From positions 24,070 to 88,069 of the forward strand of contig NZ_JACX01000005.1 in the NCBI RefSeq assembly GCF_000518085.1: a stretch of 64,000 bases of DNA, given 5' to 3'. This document shows positions 17,191-26,487 of the stretch, piece after piece (the first letter of the stretch is position 1; each line of letters begins with the position of its first letter). A model generated the notes under the pieces. It had not been told where the DNA came from, searched no databases, and saw nothing but the letters and a program-made list of their open reading frames with translations. The stretch comes from Bartonella grahamii ATCC 700132. Its GTDB lineage: Bacteria; Pseudomonadota; Alphaproteobacteria; Rhizobiales; Rhizobiaceae. A program made the position numbers and the translations under genes.

Positions 17191-20100
17191 ATGAAACTTA
17201 AATTTAAACAACAAGAATTTCAAAATGATGCGGTTAAAAGCGTTATTGATTTATTTAAAGGCCAACCACGACGGAATTCTTCTATTTTCTTGCATTCAGA
17301 ACAAGGACAATTAGCGTTAAATGAATTTGGTTGTGGTAATCAATTATTAATTAGTGATGAAAGCATATTAGCAAATTTACAAGAGGTGCAACAGAACAAT
17401 AAACTCTTGGCGAGTAAGACGCTAGAGCAAAAGCAGTTTTCTATTGAGATGGAAACGGGAACAGGCAAAACTTATGTTTATAGCAAGACGATTTTTGAGT
17501 TAAATCAACGCTATGGCTTTACCAAATTTATTATTGTCGTACCAAGTGTTGCTATTCGCGAAGGGGTATATAAATCACTTCAGGTAACAAGGGAGCATTT
17601 TCAAGCAGAGTTTGATAATCTGCCCTATCGTTATTTTATTTATAATTCAAAAGATCTTTCGCAAATTCGCCAATTTGCAAGCTCTACCAATATTGAAATT
17701 ATGATTATCAATATTGATGCATTTAAAAAAGCAGAAAATATTATCAACCTTCCGCAAGATAGACTGAATGGCGAAAGTGCTATGCGTTATATCCAAGATA
17801 CAAATCCGATTGTGATCATAGATGAACCGCAATCGGTGGATAATACAGCAAAAGCGAAGGAGGCTATTGCGAGCCTTAACCCGCTTTGTGTTTTCCGCTA
17901 TAGTGCCACGCATAAAGATGAGATTAATCTTTTATATCGTTTAACACCTGTTGATGCTTATCAAAAAGGACTGGTAAAGCAAATTTGTGTTTCTTCTAAT
18001 CAGATAGAGCAAGATTTTAACCGTCCCTATATTGCCTTGAAATCCGTATCACACAAACATGGCTTTAAGGCGCGCTTAGAGTTGGATATTGCGGGAAAGA
18101 ATGGCACTGTGAGCCGCAAAACAGTTACAGTGAGACAAGGCGATGATCTGTATCGCGTTACGGGCGGGCGTGAGCTTTATAGGGGTTATATTGTTTCGGG
18201 TATCAATTGCATGGCGGGGGATGAAGCCGTTGAGTTTTCTGATACTGAAATTGTCAAGTTTGGCCACGCGCTTGGTGATGTGAATATAGTAGAGCTTAAA
18301 CGCGCGCAAATTTATCGCACTATAGAAACACATTTAGATAAAGAATTGCGGCTTGCGCCTTTAGGGATTAAAGTTTTATCACTTTTTTTTATTGATGAGG
18401 TGGCTAAATATCGTAGCAATGATGAAGAGCCAGCACTTTATAAGCGTATGTTTGAAGAATGTTATGAAGAGCTGTTGGCGAAAAAGAAATATGCCTCCTT
18501 GCGAACTGAGTTTGCGCAAAATGTTCGAAACGTACACGGCGGTTATTTCTCGCAAGACAAGAAAGGCGTGTATAAGGATACAAAGGGCGACAGCCAAGCT
18601 GATGATGACACTTATAACACGATTATGCGCGATAAGGAGTGGTTATTATCTTTTGCATGCCCCTTGCGTTTTATCTTTTCGCATTCGGCATTAAGAGAAG
18701 GCTGGGATAATCCGAATGTGTTTCAAGTGTGTATGTTGATTGAGCAAAAATCGAATTTTACCGCGCGGCAAAAGATTGGTCGCGGTTTGCGTTTGTGTGT
18801 AAACCAACAAGGTGAGCGGGTGGAAGATAAAGATATAAATGTGCTGCATGTCATGGTGAATGAAAGCTTTGCTGAGTTTGTGAGTACATTGCAAAAAGAA
18901 TTAGAGGCGGATATTGGTTATAAATTTGGTACATTGCAGATGGAGGAGTTGGTTGGCCGTATTTATGAAGATGTAAAATATGCAGCCGCTAAAGTGGAAA
19001 TGCCACAAGCACAAAAAATTATTAAAACGCTTGTTGCAAAAGATTTGATTGACGAGGCGGGTATGGTTAAAGCAAATCAAGATTTAGTGGCGAGCGAATT
19101 TGAAGCTATAGGGGCGGAGGAAATGCCACGCGAATTGCGTCAAGAAATTATGAAAAAAATTGATTCAGGCGCACTTATTAATGTTGAGACGCTGCAAGAT
19201 CTGATTTATATGACAGCTGTGACGGAAACAAAAATTCTGTCTTCGCAAGAGGCTGCTGATATATTGGTTGAGTTGCGTGAAAAAGCCTTGCTTACATCAG
19301 CAGGAAAAATCACAGATACATTAAAAGCGCAATGGGCGACTGGGGCGTTGGATTTAAGTGAACGTTTTAGTAAAGGGCAAAAGCAGGCTGTGCTGCAGGC
19401 GCTAGAAGCGAGCCAAGCCATGCCGATTATTCGTAATGCTGCGCGCGAGGTGCGGGTTAAGCTTAAAAAGCAAACAGTGGCTTCGCCCGAGTTTTTGTCC
19501 TTGTGGGAGAAGATCAATAAAAAAACCACTTATCGTGCAAAGCTTAATCGTACAGAGTTTGTTGCCAAAGCAGTGGATGCAGTGAAAAAAATGGTGCCAG
19601 TTGCGCCCGCGCATTTGGTTTATCAGACAGCAGAGATAAAACTGGATAGTGCTGGTGTGACCTATGAAGAGCAGTTATTAAAGCAGAGTACGCTTGATTA
19701 TAGTTTGTGTACACTGCCGAACATTGTACATTATCTGACCTTAAAGTTGAAATTAACCGCAAAGACAATTATTGGTATTTTGACAAAGAGTGGTCGTGAG
19801 CATGAGTTTGTGAAAAATCCACAAGCTTTTTTAGAGCGCATAGAAGAAATACTCAATAAAACCCATGTTAATCTTACAATTGATGGCATTAAATATTTAA
19901 AGCTGGTCGGGAAAGAATATAGTGTGCAAGAGCTTTTTACCAGTGAAGAACTTGTGGCAAATTTAGAGCGTACAGCTGTTGTGAGTGAGAAGAGTGTGTA
20001 TGATCATGTGGTTTATGAAAGCAGTGTGGAGAAAGAGTTTGCACAAAGTCTTGAAAATGATCCTGAAGTCAGATTGTTTTTTAAACTGCCAAGAAGTTTT

Positions 20101-20388
20101 AAAATAGCCACTCCCATTGGTTCTTATACGCCTGATTGGGCGGTCTTTTTAGAGCGGGATGGCGAACAAAAGCTTTACTTTGTGCTGGAAACAAAAGGGG
20201 CAAACAGCGAGTTTGATTTGCGTCTTAAAGAAATGCTGAAAATTAAATGCGGCAAAGCGCATTTTGCTGCACTGCAAACGAGCGTTGCATTTAACGACCA
20301 GCCGGTGACAAATTGGCGTGAATATAAGCGTACTTTGCCCGAAGCGGCGCATGAGTTTCCAAGTGCTGCGGTGGTTGTTGCAGAATGA
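17191..20388 (+). CDS. res: Type III restriction-modification endonuclease/helicase (Res)
   Basis: A 1,065-residue protein. The N-terminal superfamily 2 helicase part has METGTGKTYVY (Walker A, about residues 88-98), IIDEPQSVD (DEAD-like box, about 209), a FRYSATH motif III and ARQKIGRGLRLCV (motif VI, about 527). The C-terminal nuclease has the PD-(x)n-ExK arrangement in TPDWAVFLERDG (Asp982) and VLETKG (Glu1000, Lys1002). Res cuts DNA after ATP-driven communication between two sites left unmethylated by Mod. The frame is intact. A decayed copy of its last 190 codons lies at about 22,194-22,757. Confidence 0.9.
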   Translation: MKLKFKQQEFQNDAVKSVIDLFKGQPRRNSSIFLHSEQGQLALNEFGCGNQLLISDESILANLQEVQQNNKLLASKTLEQKQFSIEMETGTGKTYVYSKTIFELNQRYGFTKFIIVVPSVAIREGVYKSLQVTREHFQAEFDNLPYRYFIYNSKDLSQIRQFASSTNIEIMIINIDAFKKAENIINLPQDRLNGESAMRYIQDTNPIVIIDEPQSVDNTAKAKEAIASLNPLCVFRYSATHKDEINLLYRLTPVDAYQKGLVKQICVSSNQIEQDFNRPYIALKSVSHKHGFKARLELDIAGKNGTVSRKTVTVRQGDDLYRVTGGRELYRGYIVSGINCMAGDEAVEFSDTEIVKFGHALGDVNIVELKRAQIYRTIETHLDKELRLAPLGIKVLSLFFIDEVAKYRSNDEEPALYKRMFEECYEELLAKKKYASLRTEFAQNVRNVHGGYFSQDKKGVYKDTKGDSQADDDTYNTIMRDKEWLLSFACPLRFIFSHSALREGWDNPNVFQVCMLIEQKSNFTARQKIGRGLRLCVNQQGERVEDKDINVLHVMVNESFAEFVSTLQKELEADIGYKFGTLQMEELVGRIYEDVKYAAAKVEMPQAQKIIKTLVAKDLIDEAGMVKANQDLVASEFEAIGAEEMPRELRQEIMKKIDSGALINVETLQDLIYMTAVTETKILSSQEAADILVELREKALLTSAGKITDTLKAQWATGALDLSERFSKGQKQAVLQALEASQAMPIIRNAAREVRVKLKKQTVASPEFLSLWEKINKKTTYRAKLNRTEFVAKAVDAVKKMVPVAPAHLVYQTAEIKLDSAGVTYEEQLLKQSTLDYSLCTLPNIVHYLTLKLKLTAKTIIGILTKSGREHEFVKNPQAFLERIEEILNKTHVNLTIDGIKYLKLVGKEYSVQELFTSEELVANLERTAVVSEKSVYDHVVYESSVEKEFAQSLENDPEVRLFFKLPRSFKIATPIGSYTPDWAVFLERDGEQKLYFVLETKGANSEFDLRLKEMLKIKCGKAHFAALQTSVAFNDQPVTNWREYKRTLPEAAHEFPSAAVVVAE

Positions 20389-20455
20389 TTGGTGCATGAA
20401 ATACTTAACGTGAGCGCGGGGAGGACAGCCAAACTTTTTATATCAAGATAATAAA

Positions 20456-20487
20456 TCGACAAAAGGTAGCTACAAAGTAGCTATAAT
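20456..20487 (+). promoter_or_regulatory. Candidate promoter of the microcin-C-like peptide gene
   Basis: A perfect TATAAT (20,482-20,487) lies 29 bases before the peptide ATG. TCGACA at 20,456-20,461 is a 5/6 match to the -35 box but 20 bases away, longer than ideal. Two copies of GTAGCTA overlap the spacer. Confidence 0.35.
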
Positions 20488-20515
20488 CCACACTTCTAAT
20501 ATAGGAGGTAAAGTT

Positions 20516-20560
20516 ATGAAAACTAAAAATATGTATAAACAACTGAAAAAATCAAATTAA
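20516..20560 (+). CDS. 14-residue peptide gene, microcin C (MccA)-like precursor candidate
   Basis: The ORF encodes MKTKNMYKQLKKSN. It has a strong ribosome site (taggaggt, five bases from the ATG) despite the tiny size, and is followed by hairpins and then an MFS exporter gene and an RRE-like gene. In microcin C systems the precursor is a very short peptide whose last residue is Asn; MccB adenylylates that Asn, MccC exports the product. The terminal Asn, strong ribosome site, position and neighbours all fit. What is missing is a full MccB (ThiF-fold) gene. The ORF is too short for ordinary gene finders. Alternative: a leader peptide for the exporter. Confidence 0.6.
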   Translation: MKTKNMYKQLKKSN

Positions 20561-20588
20561 GCGGGGTGATGTTACTGCGCTCAAAGCC

Positions 20589-20669
20589 CGAGCAAGTGGG
20601 CAGAAAATGGCTGCTCGAAGCTCCCTTCTGAATTGAGGTTTTAGAATATATAAAGCTGGCAGCTTTATA
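20589..20669 (+). terminator. Hairpins between the peptide gene and the exporter
   Basis: Two stems: CGAGCA/TGCTCG (20,589-20,594 with 20,612-20,617), and TATAAAGCT/AGCTTTATA around a 3-base loop (20,649-20,669), the latter a perfect 9-bp stem followed by gctttt. Microcin C operons also carry a partial terminator after the precursor gene, which yields excess short transcript. Confidence 0.5.
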
Positions 20670-20685
20670 GCTTTTGGATATATTA

Positions 20686-21935
20686 ATGACGATAAATTAT
20701 GAAGTTAAAAAATTGCTCTATGGCTGTGCGGCAATGAGCGGGGTTCGGCTGATTACAGGTTCCTTCCATGCTTTTTTTTCTTGTCTATGGGCGTTAGCAT
20801 AACACAGTTAGCTTTATTGCAAATTGTATTTAGCGTAGCTATTTGTATTTTTGAAGTGCCTTGTGGGATTTTAGGAGATAAAATCGGCGTTAAACAAAAT
20901 GTTATCCTATCATGTTTCTTTTTTTCGCTTTTCTTCTTTTTATGTATCTACGCGCCTAATCTTTCTGTCTTAATTCCGGCAGAAATTATTTATGCTTTAG
21001 GCTTTGCTTTATGTTCTGGCGCTGATAGCACATGGATTAAAGGCTTAATCGACGGCGGTGGTTACAAGGGTAGTTTGATCTACCACCAAGTAAACGCCTA
21101 TAAGCGGGAACTAACGGCATTCATGAATACGGTTGCTGGTGCGCTAGGTGTTCTTATTGTTTTGTGTATGGATAATTATCAGTCGGCATATTATTTTTGT
21201 TCTTTCGGGTTTCTCGTGCTTGTATTCTTGTTTAGTCGGGTGACGGGGATAGGTATTGCATCCGTTTCGGATAGTCAGCCAATAAAATCGGGTTCTTTGT
21301 TGCATGCAACAGAAGCTTTTGCTTATTTAGTTACCTCAAAAATCGGGTTATATTATATATTGATATGTGGTTTTATTGTTGCCGCATTGCAGCCAATATT
21401 TCATTTTTGGCAACCTTTTATTTTGGGACAAACAGGAGTATTAGACAATGCAACAGGAAAGACTAAAATTCTTATTCTTGGCCTGTGCTTTGTGTCTTAT
21501 ACTCTCGTAAAATACTTATTTAATCGCTTTGTAATTAAATATCTTATGCAAAAATACGCTCCTATGGCGATAACTTTGTGCTCACTCGTCCTGAGTGCTG
21601 TTGTTATGCTTGCTCTGCTTCTCATTGCAAACAGTTGGGCCCCCATTATTTTATTCACTGTATTTCACAGTTTTTTTTCTGTCCCTGTGACGCAGTTTGA
21701 AGCAGAATTTTTTAAACATATTCAACAAAAGAATGCAAATACGATTTTATCCATTGTTAGTTTTCTTGCACGTATTTTTGGTATTTTAGCGCTTGTGCTG
21801 ATTGGTTTGTTGGCAAACAATGTTTGTATAGAGGCTGCTTTTTGTTTCACCTTGCTTTGTATATGTTTAATTATCCCGCTTAATTTGGCCTGGCTTTGTA
21901 CTGATAAAAAGTTAATAAAAGACGAGGAGGTTTGA
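20686..21935 (+). CDS. MFS exporter (MccC-like candidate), frame broken at a T8 tract
   Basis: A 12-segment major facilitator transporter, about 415 residues if the frame is joined. The first segment (MTINYEVKKLLYGCAAM...) is encoded from the ATG at 20,686; the rest is in another frame (FLSMGVSITQLALLQIVF, then EVPCGILGDKIG). They would join if the run of eight T at 20,772-20,779 had nine. EVPCGILGDKIG matches the MFS loop 2-3 motif. Microcin C operons contain the MFS exporter MccC, and this gene follows a candidate precursor. The single defect lies in a homopolymer, so it could be slippage-based switching, an inactivating mutation or a sequencing error. Confidence 0.65.
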
Positions 21936-21937
21936 AA

Positions 21938-22207
21938 GTGAAGATACAGTTGAACAGGGACTTGCCTGTGACTTACATAAAGACACAGGAAAAAATAGTG
22001 TGTGGGTCATCTTATATGGATTTAGTCGAAATTAATAGCTGTCCATCGTTTTTAGTAGAGATGCTTATCGATTTGAATGCGCCAAATGATTGTGCTGCTA
22101 TTAGCCAGAAATATCGCGAACGAGCATATCAAGAAGCTTGTGATATTGATGTTTTGTTAAATAGTGGGCGCGTATTAGATTTTGCAAAAAAACGCAAGCT
22201 TTTTTAG
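21938..22207 (+). CDS. PqqD/RRE-like peptide-binding domain, possible truncated MccB
   Basis: An 89-residue protein starting at a GTG seven bases after a strong gaggagg site. The pattern DLVEINSCPSFLVEMLIDL, then a short helix and DIDVLLNSGRVLDF, resembles the winged-helix recognition element (PqqD/RRE) that binds precursor peptides; MccB enzymes carry such a peptide clamp before their ThiF-like adenylating domain. Here the frame ends abruptly in AKKRKLF where sequence similar to the res 3' part begins, so the adenylating domain appears to have been cut off. It begins three bases after the exporter stop codon. RRE assignment rests on pattern only and could be wrong. Confidence 0.45.
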   Translation: MKIQLNRDLPVTYIKTQEKIVCGSSYMDLVEINSCPSFLVEMLIDLNAPNDCAAISQKYRERAYQEACDIDVLLNSGRVLDFAKKRKLF

Positions 22208-22757
22208 AGTGCGCGGAGGAAATCCTCGATAAAGCGTATGTCAATCTTACTATTGCTGGTATTAAATATTTAAAACTAGCTGGCCAAGACTATAGTGTGC
22301 AAGAATGTTTTGCAAGTAGCTAACTTTTGGTGAATTTAGAGCGTACAGCTCTGGTGAGTGAGAAGAGTGTATATGATCATGTGGTTTATAAGAGTAATAT
22401 TGAGAAAGAATTTGCGCAAAATTAATGATAATGCCTCCGAAGTAAAATTATTTTTTAAATTGCCAAGGAGCTTTAAAATCGTGACGCTCATAGGCTCTTA
22501 CACGCCGGATTTGGGGGTGTTTTAGAGTGAGATGGCGCGCAAAAGCTTTATTTTGTACTGGAAACAAAAGGAACGAATAGCGAGTTTGATTTGCGTCTTA
22601 AAGAAATGCTGAAGATTAAATGTGGCAAGGCGCATTTTACCGCCCTTGATACTGGTGTGGTGTTTAACGAGGCACCGGTGATGAGTGGGCGCGATTCTAA
22701 GCGGGGGATGGTGGTAGAGAGAGTGGGGGGCTGTGGTAGGAGTGGGCGGCACGAATG
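22194..22757 (+). pseudogene. Second, decayed copy of the res 3' end
   Basis: This segment aligns with 19,826-20,390 of res along its whole length: AFLECAEEILDKAYVNLTIA parallels AFLERIEEILNKTHVNLTID, and the nuclease-core region ETKGTNSEFDLRLKEML parallels ETKGANSEFDLRLKEML. Several stops and frameshifts are present, including one in the PD region. With the intact res copy upstream it brackets the peptide/exporter cassette as an imperfect direct repeat of about 560 bases. Confidence 0.85.
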
Positions 22758-22785
22758 ACGCTGTCTTTAGTTGCGTACCGCCAAG

Positions 22786-23279
22786 CTAATTTTGTGCTTT
22801 GCGAAATTCGCCAAGGCTTTTGGATGTACCGCGTTTACCGCGTAATAAAATCTTACGAATATCATGCAGAAGGCGCGCAGAAATGGGTGATTGCGTGTCT
22901 AGCTTCCCAATGCCGTAATTAAGTACAGCCACATAATGAGATAGCTCTTCAATATCATCAGTTGCACTGATACTTTTCTTTATTTTCAAACAATAATAGG
23001 TCAGATGCTAACGATTATGTCCTTTCTATCTGAGAAAAGAGTAGCACCGCTTGCGTATATGCACGAGTAAAAGTCAATCAACATTGGTCTGAGGTAAAAA
23101 CTGCCAATTATTTCTAATACACCTAAGGATTTCATAGCTTGCTCTAACGGTTTATATAAAGCCGCCCTTTTAAAAGGTGGATTGGGTGGTAAATTTATTG
23201 GGATATAGGCTTTATGAATCTCTTGAACTAAGCTTTCTACTATGCAGGTCCTAAGGCGTGATTGCATATATAGTCGCAT
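22786..23279 (-). pseudogene. Fic-family protein, N-terminal relic
   Basis: Two minus-strand frames together read like the N-terminal domain of filamentation-induced-by-cAMP (Fic) AMP transferases. The first (23,279-23,001) has YIPINLPPNPPF and LYKPLEQAMKSLGVLEII; the second (22,989-22,786) has TDDIEELSHYVAVLNYGIGK, LLHDIRKILLRGKRG and LGEFRKAQN. The Fic catalytic motif HPFxxGNGR is not present, so the catalytic part is missing. A frameshift lies near 22,995. Fic genes are common in Bartonella as toxins and effectors; this one resembles the general chromosomal type. Confidence 0.65.
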
Positions 23280-23715
23280 CTGTTGCTGCGTTGTGTAGAC
23301 AGAGATCTTAAATTAGGAAAGGAGGGCTGCTCTTTTAATTCCAAAGGAAGAATACGGCGCGTAAGTGCAGTAAAATGTATTTTGAGGAGTAGTAAAGGGG
23401 TGAGGCATTTGATGTCCAGCGGGTGACGGATTAACTGGAGTATAAGTGGGCATTGCTAGGGCGGAGTTTTTAGTTAAGAATTGCGCTCTGTACGCTATAA
23501 GCTCTCTGCATCCTTCATATAGGCGTTGAGATCATCGCCCAATGCAACGTAAAAGGGGCTATTTTGCCTTTAACGCTTGTTTAGCTGCTTCCATTATTGC
23601 CTCTGGCTCTATCAGTCATTACGGTTATAATTTCCTCGTCCAAAGAACAGGTCAATCGATTGCGTAATAGGGTATGTGTGCCTTTTTTGACCGTGTCTTT
23701 TTTAAAAGGAAGCTG
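23280..23715. other. Decayed stretch
   Basis: No intact gene. On the minus strand between about 23,690 and 23,490 shifted frames give SLDEEIITVMTDRARGNNGS, EAAKQALKAK and ALGDDLNAYMKDAESL, which could be the relic of a small antitoxin-like protein. The evidence is too thin to name a family. Confidence 0.3.
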
Positions 23716-24936
23716 TTACCTCGTGGCAGGGTTGGGTGTGTCTATATGATCAGCCTGCCAAAGAAACGGAAGCGTTATCGCGATAGCCACCAATAGTAGT
23801 CCAGCGATAAAGGCGGCAGCAAACTGCAATGATATAAAAGAACCAAGGACGCCGACCAAAAAGCTTCCGACCGGCATTCCAGCATAGCCGATCACCCGAA
23901 AAGCAGAATTAGCTCGCCCGAGAAGTTGCTTTGGTGTGAGGCGCTGCCTGAAGGCGGTAACACCAATAAACCATAAGCTTGCTCCAACGCCAGCAATAAA
24001 GGTGACGCCCCATACAACGACAGCACTTTTTGAAAAGGCTGGAACCAGCAGCAAGATAACCGTCCCTAAACCGTCAGTGAGAACAGCTAGGCGCACCGGT
24101 GCATAGCGTATACGTGGCGCAAATAGGGCACCTGCCATTGTACCAAGCGCGTAGGCTGCAAACATCACGCCATATTGGCTGCTATGTAGGCCCAGATACC
24201 GACCGTCGGTAACGAAGAAGATGAACGAGGTTAGGAATGCTCCAAATACCACCGATAGAAAGAATGTGAGTAATGTAAGGGAGGTAAGATGCCGATTTGA
24301 AAAAATGAAACGAAAGCCGGCAATGATATAACGAAAAGTGATGTTTTCTTTATCAGGTGTTGGCGATGTCGGAACAGCACGGCGAGCGGTAAAAATCAAT
24401 GTGATAAAAAGCACGATTAACAGGCCAAGAAATAGCAGTGTGCTATGCGCTAAAATGCTGCTTGTTATGACAGGGGCAAGAAAATAGGAGACCCCGAAAT
24501 CTAAAAACAAGACAATTGAGTAGAAGGTCATCAATCGCTCTCCCTCCATGATAAGTGGTGGAATCGTCATTATATAAGCTTCGGCAGAAACGACGATGAA
24601 TCCAGCAATGGTTGCATAGAAGAAAATTTGTTCGGCTGGAGCAATCTGTATCATGAGCAGTACGAACAGTACAATATGCAGTAGCATGAAGATGAGGAGA
24701 GCCGAGGTGGCAAGTTTTATTTTGTCGCAGCGATCAAGTAAAGCGCCTGCAAGGATGCCGAAAATTGGCCACGCTAATGAGAAGAGACCTTGCGCCCAAC
24801 TTACTCCGACTACGCCATATCCAGATTGTCTTGCTAATAGCGGGATTGCAGTACGCAAAGCACCGCTGAGTAAGGCGAGCAGACTAACGGTTAGGCAAAA
24901 ATAGCGTATGTTCTTATTGGCAAAAAGAGTGAACAT
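23716..24936 (-). CDS. MFS transporter paired with a radical SAM protein
   Basis: An about 406-residue major facilitator transporter with twelve hydrophobic segments. The conserved loop 2-3 motif appears as GALLDRCDKIK (about residue 70), and the N-terminal half has GVSWAQGLFSLAWPIFGILAG. The ATG at 24,936 was chosen because it has an aaggaga site five bases upstream; a longer frame reaches into the upstream gene. It lies 10 bases after the stop of the radical SAM gene in the same direction, so the two are one operon. The substrate is unknown: it may export the product of the radical SAM enzyme or handle a tetrapyrrole-like compound. Confidence 0.75.
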   Translation of the reverse strand: MFTLFANKNIRYFCLTVSLLALLSGALRTAIPLLARQSGYGVVGVSWAQGLFSLAWPIFGILAGALLDRCDKIKLATSALLIFMLLHIVLFVLLMIQIAPAEQIFFYATIAGFIVVSAEAYIMTIPPLIMEGERLMTFYSIVLFLDFGVSYFLAPVITSSILAHSTLLFLGLLIVLFITLIFTARRAVPTSPTPDKENITFRYIIAGFRFIFSNRHLTSLTLLTFFLSVVFGAFLTSFIFFVTDGRYLGLHSSQYGVMFAAYALGTMAGALFAPRIRYAPVRLAVLTDGLGTVILLLVPAFSKSAVVVWGVTFIAGVGASLWFIGVTAFRQRLTPKQLLGRANSAFRVIGYAGMPVGSFLVGVLGSFISLQFAAAFIAGLLLVAIAITLPFLWQADHIDTPNPATR

Positions 24937-24946
24937 TCTTTTCTCC

Positions 24947-26368
24947 TTAAGATGCCACACAGGTTTCCGCTGGTCCATCAAGTACGGCGGTTGTATTCAG
25001 CATGTTTGAGACATAGCCGTCCAAGATATTCCTATCTGCCTGAGGTAGAAGAAAATACATAAGGTTGGAATACCATTGCCAACCACGCTGAGTCAGCTGG
25101 AGATCGTTATCACTTTCTGCGACGAGATCTGCGCCTATGAGCTGTTGTAGGTTATTGTAAACGAAAGAGGGGAGTGCGGTCCAGTCAATTCTTTCTTTTT
25201 TGGCATAACCGTTATAAGGTAGCCTCATACACAAAGCCTTGGAGGCTTGTTGCTCCGCTGATACCCAATTGTAGTATACTTTGGATTTGCCTTTAAGTTG
25301 TATGTCGGTAATGTATCCGCTTCGACTAGGATTGGCTCGTGTGACGAGTGAGCCGAGAATCGACATTGCTGACGCCCCGAAGCCAACCACATAATCGTCA
25401 TGATAACCATGCAAATATTTGTGATAGCGGAAATAATTAGCTGAACTCGTTTTAGCGAGCGTTAGAGGAGTGTTATTGGCAATTTTGATATAGGAATGTC
25501 CATTACACGGCGCATAGCCGCAGCTGCGCATAACGATGTCGCTAAATAAGCGAAGCATCTGTCGATGTTGTAGGCTGGATGGCTTTAGCCCTTTTTGTGC
25601 GTAAGACTTATGCAGTTGCGACGTGATAGCCAGATTGTTGATTGCATAGAGGTTGATGGTTTCAGGATGAAGCTCGCTGGCTTGCTTCAAATCGTATAAT
25701 AGTTCTTCAGTTTGCTGGCTGTGCATGCCATATAGTAGGTCGAAACCGACATGTCCAATGATCTCTTGTGACCAAGCCACGGTATTGTTGATTTGTTCAC
25801 GTGTTGAGGTGAGGTTAAACAATGATCGGAAACGCTCAATGAAACTCTGTATACCGAAGCTGATCCGGTTAACGCCGATCTCACGGGCAGCATAAAGTTT
25901 ATCACGTGTGATGCTCTTCGGTTCGCTTTCCAGTGTAAACTCGGTTAAGGAAGAGAGCTCAAATTCGCCATGCAATACTTTTCCGATGTGTCGGATATTA
26001 TCTGCGGACAAAAGCGACGGTGTGCCGCCCCCTATATAGATGCTGCGGATGGGCCCTCTAAGCGAGCGAATGAAATTTCCTTTGGTTCTGATCTCTGTGG
26101 TAAGCGCTGACATATAAGATTCGATTTGCTTAACGTGCTTGTAGGCCCCTTTCTGAAAGGGACAGAAGGAACAGATGGTTTCGCAAAAGGGAATATGCAA
26201 ATAAAGAGAAATGGTACGCGCTTGTGGAATCTGCTTACTTTGCGCTAGTTTATTAAAGTCTAGGTAATCGTAAAATTCATTTGAAATAGTGCGAAATAAC
26301 GGATACGTGAAGTTGTAAATCGGCTTGAGTTGATCGAACTTCACAAAAGGATGATCCACGAGTTGCAT
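24947..26368 (-). CDS. HemN/HemW-like radical SAM protein
   Basis: A 473-residue radical SAM enzyme. The iron-sulfur motif is HIPFCETICSFC (Cys62, Cys66, Cys69, the CX3CX2C pattern), followed by SIYIGGGTPSLLS, which binds SAM, and by LESEPKSIT, GVNRISFGIQSF and GFDLLYGM, all HemN-family landmarks. The C-terminal part has VVGFGASAMSILG, like the HemW GxGA motif. The family includes oxygen-independent coproporphyrinogen oxidases, heme chaperones, anaerobic heme-degrading enzymes (HutW/ChuW) and class C methyltransferases of natural-product pathways; which one applies is not clear. A gggaggt site precedes the ATG. It leads a two-gene operon with the MFS gene. Confidence 0.75.
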   Translation of the reverse strand: MQLVDHPFVKFDQLKPIYNFTYPLFRTISNEFYDYLDFNKLAQSKQIPQARTISLYLHIPFCETICSFCPFQKGAYKHVKQIESYMSALTTEIRTKGNFIRSLRGPIRSIYIGGGTPSLLSADNIRHIGKVLHGEFELSSLTEFTLESEPKSITRDKLYAAREIGVNRISFGIQSFIERFRSLFNLTSTREQINNTVAWSQEIIGHVGFDLLYGMHSQQTEELLYDLKQASELHPETINLYAINNLAITSQLHKSYAQKGLKPSSLQHRQMLRLFSDIVMRSCGYAPCNGHSYIKIANNTPLTLAKTSSANYFRYHKYLHGYHDDYVVGFGASAMSILGSLVTRANPSRSGYITDIQLKGKSKVYYNWVSAEQQASKALCMRLPYNGYAKKERIDWTALPSFVYNNLQQLIGADLVAESDNDLQLTQRGWQWYSNLMYFLLPQADRNILDGYVSNMLNTTAVLDGPAETCVAS

Positions 26369-26442
26369 AGCTTACCTCCCCCAATTTCTTAACTTGCACT
26401 ATATTATTGACGGGCGACTGGTGACCCAATCACCCGAGTGTA

Positions 26443-26466
26443 TTACCAAAGATTTTCACGGAACAT
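26443..26466 (-). CDS. Heptapeptide ORF (MFRENLW) upstream of the radical SAM operon
   Basis: A 7-codon frame with a near-perfect ribosome site (aaggagg at 26,474-26,480, seven bases before the ATG). It lies between an operator-like palindrome and the radical SAM gene, with a small hairpin (GGTGA/TCACC) in the 74-base gap after it. Such a strong site before so short a frame suggests either a leader peptide controlling the operon or a mini-precursor peptide. It does not end in Asn, so the microcin C adenylylation chemistry would not fit it. Confidence 0.45.
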   Translation of the reverse strand: MFRENLW

Positions 26467-26487
26467 AATGAATCCTCCTTTTGTAGA

